This document shows, piece after piece, positions 43,554-49,230 of a DNA stretch of 49,230 nt (the stretch's first letter is position 1; every line of letters begins with the position of its first letter). The notes under the pieces are model-generated. The model did not search any database, was not told the DNA's origin, and worked only from the letters and a program-made list of their open reading frames with translations. Made by a program: the position numbers and the translations under genes. Origin of the DNA: JBBCJT01 sp037190665 (GTDB lineage Bacteria > Pseudomonadota > Alphaproteobacteria > Acetobacterales > Acetobacteraceae); contig JBBCJT010000069.1 in assembly GCA_037190665.1 (NCBI GenBank), forward strand, positions 1 to 49,230. Direction: 5' to 3'.

Positions 43554-44750
43554 ATGGCCTATTACGCCTCCACCCATCCCGAAGGCCGCCAGGCCGGCCG
43601 GCATTTCCTGCAGATCCCGGGCCCGACCAACGTGCCCGACCGCGTGCTGCGCGCCATGGACAACCCGACCATGGACCACCGCTCCGCAGAGTTCGGCAAG
43701 CTCGGCCATGAGATCCTGTCCAACGTGCGGCAGGTCTTCCGCACCGAAGGCCCGGTGATCATCTATCCCGCGTCGGGGACGGGCGCGTGGGAAGCCGCGC
43801 TCGCCAACACGCTGTCGCCCGGCGACACGGTGCTGATGTGCCGTACCGGCTGGTTCGCGACGCTGTGGCACGAGATGGCGCAGCGGCTCGGCATCAGCGC
43901 GATCTTCATCGACACCGACTGGCGGCGCGGCGCGGACGTGCCAGCGATCGAGGCGAAGCTGGCCGAGGACAAGGCGCGCGCGATCAAGGCGGTGTGCGTG
44001 GTCCACAACGAGACCTCCACCGGCTGCGCCAGCCGCATCGACGAGGTGCGCGCCGCCATCGACCGCACCGGCCATCCCGCGCTGCTGATGGTGGACACGA
44101 TCTCCTCCCTCGCCTCCATCGACTACCGCCACGACGAATGGGGCGTGGACGTCACGGTGGCGGGTTCGCAGAAGGGGCTGATGCTGCCGCCCGGTCTGTC
44201 CTTCAACGCGGTCAGCGAGAAGGCGTTGAAGGCGTCGGAGACCGCGAAGCTGCCGCGCAGCTTCTGGGACTGGAAGGCGATGCTGGCGGCCAATGCCACC
44301 GGCTACTTCCCCTACACGCCCGCGACCAACCTGCTCTACGGCCTCAACGAGGCGGTGAAGATGCTGCTGGAGGAAGGGCTGGACAACGTCTTCGCCCGCC
44401 ACGACCGCTTCGCCGAGGCCACGCGCCGCGCCGTCCGCGCCTGGGGGCTGGAGATCCAGTGCGCCGAGCCGCGGCATTATTCGTCCTCGCTGACCGCGGT
44501 GCGGGTGCCGGAGGGTCACAGTGCGGATGCGCTGCGCGCGACGATCGCGGCGCGGTTCAACATGAGCCTCGGCAACGGGCTGGGGCAGCTCAAGGATCAG
44601 GTGTTCCGCATCGGCCATCTGGGCGATCTCGGCGACCTGCAGCTTGCCGGCACGCTCGCGGGTGTGGAGATGGGGCTGCGCGTCGCGGGGATCCCGATCA
44701 AGGCGTCGGGTGTGCAGGCGGCGATGGATTATCTGGCGGGGAATGCCTGA
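43554..44750 (+). CDS. Serine--glyoxylate aminotransferase-like PLP enzyme
   Basis: A 398-aa class V aminotransferase. Signatures are FLQIPGPTNVPDRVLRAMD, YPASGTGAWEAALAN (phosphate site), VHNETSTG, MVDTISSLASID with Asp181 to the pyridine nitrogen, and the PLP lysine Lys207 in VAGSQKGLMLPPGLSF. Family members transfer the amino group of serine to glyoxylate, giving glycine and hydroxypyruvate; related alanine- or sulfo-amino-acid enzymes look similar. No other serine-cycle genes are nearby. GAAGGGAGAA precedes the ATG and a strong hairpin follows the stop. Confidence 0.9.
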   Translation: MAYYASTHPEGRQAGRHFLQIPGPTNVPDRVLRAMDNPTMDHRSAEFGKLGHEILSNVRQVFRTEGPVIIYPASGTGAWEAALANTLSPGDTVLMCRTGWFATLWHEMAQRLGISAIFIDTDWRRGADVPAIEAKLAEDKARAIKAVCVVHNETSTGCASRIDEVRAAIDRTGHPALLMVDTISSLASIDYRHDEWGVDVTVAGSQKGLMLPPGLSFNAVSEKALKASETAKLPRSFWDWKAMLAANATGYFPYTPATNLLYGLNEAVKMLLEEGLDNVFARHDRFAEATRRAVRAWGLEIQCAEPRHYSSSLTAVRVPEGHSADALRATIAARFNMSLGNGLGQLKDQVFRIGHLGDLGDLQLAGTLAGVEMGLRVAGIPIKASGVQAAMDYLAGNA

Positions 44751-44755
44751 ACGGG

Positions 44756-44797
44756 TCGCCCATGCGGACGGCACAGGCCGTCGGCGTGGGCGAGTTT
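44756..44797 (+). terminator. Long hairpin between convergent genes
   Basis: TCGCCCATGC (44756-44765) pairs with GCGTGGGCGA (44784-44793). Inside, after a G-G mismatch, GACGGC/GCCGTC closes an ACAG tetraloop, giving 16 pairs including one G-T. GTTT follows on the plus strand. It lies 5 nt after the aminotransferase stop and 10 nt before the end of the convergent HAD gene. Confidence 0.65.
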
Positions 44798-44803
44798 CCC
44801 TCG

Positions 44804-45406
44804 CTACGGATCGCCGGCCAGCAGGTCGCCGAGGCGTCGCGTGCCGTCCCAGACATGCGCGGTCCAGCCTCTCCTGCGGGCCGCATCGACATTGGCCTGT
44901 TTGTCGTCGATGAACAGGATCTCGTCGGGCCGGAAGCCGGTTTTCTCCTCAACGCGCAGGTAGAACCGCTCGTCCGGCTTCGCGGAACCGAGTTCCGCCG
45001 AGTAGTGCAGGGCATCGAAGCGATGCTTCAGCCCGATGGTGTTCCAGATGTAACGCGCCCTCCGGTGCTCCTGCACGGTCGCGAGGTGCAGTCGGATGCC
45101 CGATGCGCGGACCGGGCCGAGCTGATCGAGAAGCGAGTGGTCGAGATGCGCGTCGTTCGCGAACCAGTAATCGACGAGGGCAGCCGGGCTGACGCCGGGA
45201 GCGATCTCCGACAGGACAGGCGCGAGCCGCGTATACAGGTCGGCCCGGCCGAGAACGACGTCCTGCCAGTGCGGTGCGAAGAAGGCCGACTGCAGCCTGT
45301 CCCGGGAGAGGCCGAGATCGCGCGCGAGATTGGCTGACCACCCGTCCGGATCGGGATGGACGATCACGACGCCGTCGACGTCTATCATCAAGACCTTGAA
45401 GCGCAT
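44804..45406 (-). CDS. HAD-superfamily hydrolase
   Basis: A 200-aa haloacid-dehalogenase-like phosphatase. Motif I is MIDVDGVV with the nucleophile Asp9 and general acid Asp11. Motif II is Thr110 (LHLATVQEH), motif III Lys143 (GSAKPDERFY), and motif IV Asp167-Asp168 (LFIDDKQANVDAA). The helical cap at about residues 20-85 places it in subclass IA. The substrate cannot be predicted. It is convergent with the aminotransferase and divergent from the M20 gene, separated from the latter by 168 bp in which I see no clear promoter. Confidence 0.9.
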   Translation of the reverse strand: MRFKVLMIDVDGVVIVHPDPDGWSANLARDLGLSRDRLQSAFFAPHWQDVVLGRADLYTRLAPVLSEIAPGVSPAALVDYWFANDAHLDHSLLDQLGPVRASGIRLHLATVQEHRRARYIWNTIGLKHRFDALHYSAELGSAKPDERFYLRVEEKTGFRPDEILFIDDKQANVDAARRRGWTAHVWDGTRRLGDLLAGDP

Positions 45407-45574
45407 CGCGGGACGTTACGGGATGCCGGCGTTCCGCAGGAAGGGATGGGTGGCCCCGGCGCAGCTCCGCCTCGCGCGCGCAACCGGTATTCGCGCGGGA
45501 GGCCGGGTGCCCTTCTGGCCGGCGGCGCCGGGCCGCGCCATGCTGCGCGGCTCACCACCGGGGACCCGCACCGC

Positions 45575-46771
45575 ATGCCCATCCAGAACAGCATCGCCGA
45601 TCTCACCGCCGAGATGACCGAATGGCGGCGCGACATCCACGCGCATCCGGAACTCGGCCGCAAGGAGAACCGGACCAGCGCGAAGGTCGCGCAGATGCTG
45701 GCATCCTGGGGCATCACGGTGACGAAGGGCCTCGCCGGCACCGGCATCGTCGGCACGCTCAGCGCCGGCAGCTCGCCGCGCACCATCGGCATCCGCGCGG
45801 ACATGGACGCGCTGCCGATGCAGGAGCAGACGGGCCTGCCCTACGCCTCCACCCATCCCGGCGTGATGCATGCCTGCGGCCATGACGGCCACACGACGAT
45901 GCTGCTCGGCGCCGCGCGGCCCCTCGCCGAGCATCCCGATTTCGAGGGCACCGTCCACTTCATCTTCCAGCCGGCCGAGGAGGGCCTCGGCGGCGGGCGG
46001 CTGATGGTCGAGGAGGGGCTGTTCGACCGCTTCCCGGTGGAGGCGGTGTTCGGCATGCACAACGAGCCCGGGCTGGCGCTCGGGAAATTCGGCATCCGCA
46101 TCGGGCCGATGCTCGCCAATGTCGATACCTGGTCGGTGACGTTCCACGGCTCGGGCGGGCCCGGCGCCGTGCCGCACCGCGCGACCGATCCGACCCAGGC
46201 CCTGGCGCAGTTCGTCGGGACGCTGCAGAGCGTGATCGGGCGCAACGTCCCGCCGGGCCAGACCGCGGTGCTCAGCGTTGGCCATGTCGCCGGCGGCGAT
46301 GCCCGCGCACCCAACGTCATCCCGTCCACGGTGGTGCTCGCCGGCACCGGCAGGTCCTTCCTGCCCGCGGTGCGGGAGGTGATGGAACGCCGGCTGCGCG
46401 AGCTGGCCACCGCCGCCGCGACGGCGCACGGGTGCACGGCCGAGATCGACTACCGCCACGACTACCCCGCGCTGGTGAACACGGCGGACGAAGTCGTGCT
46501 CGCCGCCCGGGCCGCGCGCGCCATCGCGGGCGAGGAGGCCGTGAACACCGACTACCCGCCGATCACCGCCGGAGAGGATTTCGCCTACATGCTGCAGCAG
46601 CGCCCCGGCGCCTTTATCCTGGCCGGCAACGGCATCGCGCCTGACGGAACCTTCCACCACGTCCACACGCCTCGCTTCGATTTCAATGATGCGCTGCTCG
46701 CGCTCGGCGCGGCCTATTGGGTCAGCCTGGTCGATCACGCGCTCGGCGACGCGCAGGGAGAGCCCGCATGA
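45575..46771 (+). CDS. M20D-family amidohydrolase (hippurate hydrolase-like), altered motif
   Basis: A 398-aa metallo-amidohydrolase that would remove an acyl group from an N-acyl amino acid. Metal ligands are visible: RADMDALP, Cys101 and His103 in HACGHDGH, Glu135-Glu136 in QPAEEGLGGG, His162 in GMHNEPG, and a C-terminal histidine in FHHVHTPRF. In the dimerisation domain the usual GGHGAxPH or GGHAAxPQ motif reads GGPGAVPH, so the conserved His is Pro196. That His normally contacts the substrate carboxylate, so activity may be changed. The ATG at 45575 gives the family N-terminus (LTAEMTEWRRDIHAHPELG). Its stop overlaps the next gene. Confidence 0.9.
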   Translation: MPIQNSIADLTAEMTEWRRDIHAHPELGRKENRTSAKVAQMLASWGITVTKGLAGTGIVGTLSAGSSPRTIGIRADMDALPMQEQTGLPYASTHPGVMHACGHDGHTTMLLGAARPLAEHPDFEGTVHFIFQPAEEGLGGGRLMVEEGLFDRFPVEAVFGMHNEPGLALGKFGIRIGPMLANVDTWSVTFHGSGGPGAVPHRATDPTQALAQFVGTLQSVIGRNVPPGQTAVLSVGHVAGGDARAPNVIPSTVVLAGTGRSFLPAVREVMERRLRELATAAATAHGCTAEIDYRHDYPALVNTADEVVLAARAARAIAGEEAVNTDYPPITAGEDFAYMLQQRPGAFILAGNGIAPDGTFHHVHTPRFDFNDALLALGAAYWVSLVDHALGDAQGEPA

Positions 46772-47730
46772 GACTGTCCCGTCGCCCCCTGCTCGCCCTG
46801 CCGGCGCTGATCGGCACGGCGCGGGCGCAGGCCGCCTTTCCGGACCGGCCGATCCGGCTGCTGGTCGGCTTCGCGCCGGGCGGGGCCATCGACATCGTGG
46901 CGCGCCTCGTGGCCCCGGGGCTGGCCGCCCGACTCGGCCAGCCGGTGGTGGTGGAAAATCGCGGCGGCGCGGGCGGCAACATCGCCGCCGAGGTGCTGTC
47001 CCGCGCGCCGGCGGACGGCCACACCCTGATGCTCGCCACGCCCGGACCGTTCACGGTGAATCCGTCCATCTACCGGCGCCTCCCCTTCGACCCGGAGCGC
47101 GGCTTCGCCCCGGTGGCGCAGCTCGGCGTGGTGCTGGACGTGCTGGCGGTACCGGCCTCGCGCCCCTGGCAGACCACGGCGGACTTCATCGCGGCGGCGA
47201 AGGCACAGCCCGGCGCGTTGAACGTGTCCCATTCCGGGGTCGGCTCCGGCAGCCATGTGGGTATCGTGCTGCTGCGCTCGCTGACCGGGATCGACGTACT
47301 GGAGGTGCCCTACAGCGGCGGCGGGCCGATGATGGGCGATTTCCTCTCGGGAAAGCTCGACGCCACGATCGGCACCGCGCCGGTGCTGGTGCCGCTGGCG
47401 CGCGACGGACGCATCCGCATCCTCGGCATTGCGCAGAGCGAACGTTCGGCGGTGCTGCCCGAGGTGCCTCCGATCGCCGATGCCGTGCCGGGCTACGACC
47501 TGCGGTCCTGGGTCGGGCTGATGGCCCCGGCGGGCACGCCCGCGCCCGTCAGCGACAGGCTGCATGAAGCGACCGCCGCCGCGCTCGCGGAGCCGGAGAT
47601 CGTCGCGCGCTTCCACCAGCAGGTGACCGAGCCGATGGTGAAGGACCCCGCCACGTTCGGCCGGATCCTGGCCGACGAACGGGCTCGCTGGGCGCCGCTG
47701 ATGCGCGCCGCCAACGTGATCATCGACTGA
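46768..47730 (+). CDS. Bug/TctC-family extracytoplasmic solute-binding protein
   Basis: A 320-aa periplasmic receptor, paralogous to the one at 41729. The signal peptide MRLSRRPLLALPALIGTARAQA contains a twin-arginine-like SRRPLL. The mature start FPDRPIRLLVGFAPGGAIDIVA and the VENRGGAGGNIAAE segment identify the Bug family, and SGVGSGSHVGIVLLRSLTG is the mid-domain loop. The ATG overlaps the M20 amidohydrolase stop, and the MFS gene shares a base with its own stop. No TctAB partners are present, so the ligand is probably the substrate or product of the amidohydrolase. Confidence 0.93.
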   Translation: MRLSRRPLLALPALIGTARAQAAFPDRPIRLLVGFAPGGAIDIVARLVAPGLAARLGQPVVVENRGGAGGNIAAEVLSRAPADGHTLMLATPGPFTVNPSIYRRLPFDPERGFAPVAQLGVVLDVLAVPASRPWQTTADFIAAAKAQPGALNVSHSGVGSGSHVGIVLLRSLTGIDVLEVPYSGGGPMMGDFLSGKLDATIGTAPVLVPLARDGRIRILGIAQSERSAVLPEVPPIADAVPGYDLRSWVGLMAPAGTPAPVSDRLHEATAAALAEPEIVARFHQQVTEPMVKDPATFGRILADERARWAPLMRAANVIID

Positions 47731-48950
47731 TGGCCCCGCCCCCGGGAGACGGACGGAGCTTCTCCCGCGACCCGGTGCTGCTGACGCTGATGGCGGCGGT
47801 GTTCTCCGGCAGCCTCGCCATGATGGCCTTCGTCGCCCTGGTCGGCCCGGTCGCGCGTGCGGCGGGGCTGGAACCCTGGCATGCCGGGCTCGCCGTCGCC
47901 GCCTCGGGCGTCATGTGGATGGTCTGCGCCCCGCCCTGGGGATCGGCGAGCGACCGGCACGGGCGCCGCGCCGTGCTGATGACAGGCGCAGTCGGCTTCG
48001 CTGCGGCCTACTGGGCGCTCTGCCTGTTCGTGGACGGGCTGCTGCGCTGGCAGGTCCCGGTGTTGCTGGCTTTCCTCGGCCTCGTGGTGCTGCGCGGGCT
48101 GGTGGGCGGGGCCTATGCCGCCATCCCGGCCGCCGGCATGGCGCTGATCGCGGACCGGGTGGAACCCGCGCGACGGGCGCAGGCAATGGCGCAGCTCGGT
48201 ACCGGCAGCGGCGCGGGGCTGGTGGCGGGGCCGGCGCTCGCCGCGCTGCTGGTGCCCTACGGTCTGTCCGTGCCGCTGGTCGCGACCGCTCCCCTACCGC
48301 TGCTGGCCTGCCTCGCCCTGTGGTGGTTCATCCCGCGCACGCCGCCCAGGCCGGGACCGCAGCGGCGACGCCTCGCCCTGACCGATCCGCGGCTGCGGCA
48401 GCCGCTGTCGATCGGGTTCGCAGCGATGTTCAGCGTGGCCATCGCGCAGGTCAGTATCGGCTTCTACGCGATGGACCGGCTCGGCCTGCCGCCGGAGGAT
48501 GCGGCCCGGGCAGCCGGCTCGGCGCTGATGCTGGTCGGCATCGCACTGGTGATCTCCCAGGGCGTCGCCGCGCGGTTGCAGATCGCGCCGGCGCGGATGG
48601 TCCGCTGCGGCACGCTGGTCGCCGCACTCGGCTTCGGCAGCGTCATCCTGGCGGACCGGAGCTGGATGCTCGCCGCCTGCTACTTCGTCGCGGCCCTCGG
48701 CATGGGCTGGGTGTTTCCGGGCTTCTCCGCCATGGCAGCCAATGCCGTGGAGCCGTCCGAACAGGGCGCGGCCGCGGGGGCGGCGGGCGCCGCGCAAGGG
48801 CTCGGCATGGTGGTCGGGCCGGTGGCGGGGGCGCTGCTCTATGCGCTGATGCCGGCCCTGCCCTACGCGCTGGCGAGCGCGCTGCTGCTCACGGTCTCAC
48901 TGCCGCTGTGGCTCGCGGCAAACCGTGCCGAAGGCCGGGCCGCCCCGTAA
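47730..48950 (+). CDS. Major facilitator superfamily transporter
   Basis: A 406-aa MFS permease with about 12 hydrophobic helices. The loop between helices 2 and 3 reads GSASDRHGRRAVL, the MFS motif A of drug/proton antiporters (TetA/Bcr-like). Helix 5 (GTGSGAGLVAGPALAALL) resembles the antiporter motif C (GxxxGPxxGG). It starts at an ATG sharing one base with the Bug stop (TGATG), making it the third gene of the M20-Bug-MFS run. It could move the amidohydrolase product. A role as siderophore exporter for the gene downstream is also possible, but 115 bp and a Fur-like site separate them. Confidence 0.9.
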   Translation: MAPPPGDGRSFSRDPVLLTLMAAVFSGSLAMMAFVALVGPVARAAGLEPWHAGLAVAASGVMWMVCAPPWGSASDRHGRRAVLMTGAVGFAAAYWALCLFVDGLLRWQVPVLLAFLGLVVLRGLVGGAYAAIPAAGMALIADRVEPARRAQAMAQLGTGSGAGLVAGPALAALLVPYGLSVPLVATAPLPLLACLALWWFIPRTPPRPGPQRRRLALTDPRLRQPLSIGFAAMFSVAIAQVSIGFYAMDRLGLPPEDAARAAGSALMLVGIALVISQGVAARLQIAPARMVRCGTLVAALGFGSVILADRSWMLAACYFVAALGMGWVFPGFSAMAANAVEPSEQGAAAGAAGAAQGLGMVVGPVAGALLYALMPALPYALASALLLTVSLPLWLAANRAEGRAAP

Positions 48951-48999
48951 CATTTCGGCGCAGGGCTGCGAGCTTGTCCCGATGCTGACCGGGCGTTAG

Positions 49000-49014
49000 T
49001 GATAGCCATTCTCA
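49000..49014 (+). promoter_or_regulatory. Fur-box-like site upstream of the DHB-AMP ligase gene
   Basis: TGATAGC-C-ATTCTCA matches the 7-1-7 Fur pattern TGATAAT-N-ATTATCA at 11 of 14 positions. It overlaps a weak promoter (TTGTCC 48974-48979, 17 nt, TAGTGA) and lies 52 nt before the ATG at 49066. Iron control of a siderophore gene is expected, so context supports it. Confidence 0.5.
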
Positions 49015-49065
49015 ATTGGCCGAGGCGCCACGCCGGGACGCGGTCCGCTGACCGGCCCGGTGCCG

Positions 49066-49230
49066 ATGAAACGGACTGCCGCATTGCTTCCCCTCCGACA
49101 GACCTGGCCCGAGGACACTGCCGCCCGCTATCGCGCCGCGGGCTACTGGCGTGGCGAGACCTTCCCTGGATTTCTCCGCCAGCGCGCCGAGGACCGCCCC
49201 GACGCGATCGCCATCATCGGCGGCGGCCAG
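49066..49230 (+). CDS. 2,3-dihydroxybenzoate-AMP ligase-like protein (partial, runs off the window)
   Basis: The first 55 codons of an open frame that reaches the window end. The N-terminus has TWPEDTAARYRAAGYWRGET followed by FPGFLRQRAEDRPDAIAII, closely resembling the start of EntE/DhbE/YbtE-type aryl acid-AMP ligases (WPxExAxRYRxxGYWxGxTF...LxxxAxxxPDxIAv). These enzymes activate 2,3-dihydroxybenzoate or salicylate and load it on a carrier protein for siderophore assembly. The adenylation motifs lie beyond the window, so this rests on the N-terminus, the Fur-like box and the neighbouring MFS gene. Confidence 0.72.
   Translation, partial: MKRTAALLPLRQTWPEDTAARYRAAGYWRGETFPGFLRQRAEDRPDAIAIIGGGQ

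Noticed and set aside
45407..45574. Extra coding sequence upstream of the M20 gene (frame open from 45356)
   Set aside because: The added residues are Arg/Ala/Gly-rich and unlike M20 N-termini, and the stretch is the divergent promoter region with the HAD gene.

Overview
The window is GC-rich DNA (about 68-70 % by eye) with dense, mostly co-oriented genes and many 1-4 nt stop/start overlaps. Gene order and families point to an alphaproteobacterium, most likely Acetobacteraceae (Roseomonas-like). The main signs are the tig-clpP-clpX-lon-hup block next to tRNAs, an uninterrupted 14-gene nuo operon followed by birA and an RNase J gene, the DUF1467 and DUF1194 families, an imuA-imuB-dnaE2 cassette with an alphaproteobacterial-type LexA box, and orphan Bug (TctC-like) receptors. 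The taxon is an inference; no rRNA gene is present.

Layout. 1-7.2 kb: tRNA-Leu, trigger factor, ClpP, ClpX, Lon and HU, then tRNA-Val and tRNA-Asp. This is a protein-folding and proteolysis block, with candidate heat-shock promoters before clpP and lon and two identical UUCG terminators after lon and hup. 7.3-24.3 kb: nuoA-N (respiratory complex I), then birA, a 38-codon ORF where coaX usually sits, RNase J and a DUF1467 membrane protein. 24.26-24.9 kb: an AT-richer patch with two strong intrinsic terminators that probably closes two small RNAs, then a small predicted secreted protein. 24.9-26.5 kb (minus): an aromatic amino acid ammonia-lyase whose selectivity residues look like tyrosine ammonia-lyase, not histidine ammonia-lyase. 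26.6-32.1 kb: the SOS mutagenesis cassette imuA-imuB-dnaE2. 32.1-33.1 kb: an aldo/keto reductase.

33.1-33.3 kb is a ~170-bp palindromic repeat element between convergent genes. 33.3-41.6 kb is nearly all on the minus strand: msrB, a YddA/BacA-type ABC transporter, DUF1499-like and DUF3253 proteins, a renalase-like FAD protein, a DUF1194 von Willebrand-type periplasmic protein, a DUF924 protein and a large FAD/Fe-S dehydrogenase. 41.7-49.2 kb is mostly plus strand: a Bug receptor coupled to an alpha/beta hydrolase, a serine-glyoxylate aminotransferase, a convergent HAD hydrolase, a coupled M20 amidohydrolase-Bug receptor-MFS transporter operon, and at the right edge a Fur-box-like site followed by the first 55 codons of a 2,3-dihydroxybenzoate-AMP ligase-like gene, suggesting that a catecholate siderophore locus begins there.

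The left half is conserved core machinery. The least explained parts are the putative tandem sRNA locus at 24.26-24.48 kb, the TAL-like lyase, the coaX-less birA-rnj junction, the renalase-like/DUF3253/DUF1499/ABC operon and the palindromic repeat. I found no CRISPR array, insertion sequence, prophage, rRNA or clear defence system. All family names come from reading motifs and remembered family sequences; no database search was run.
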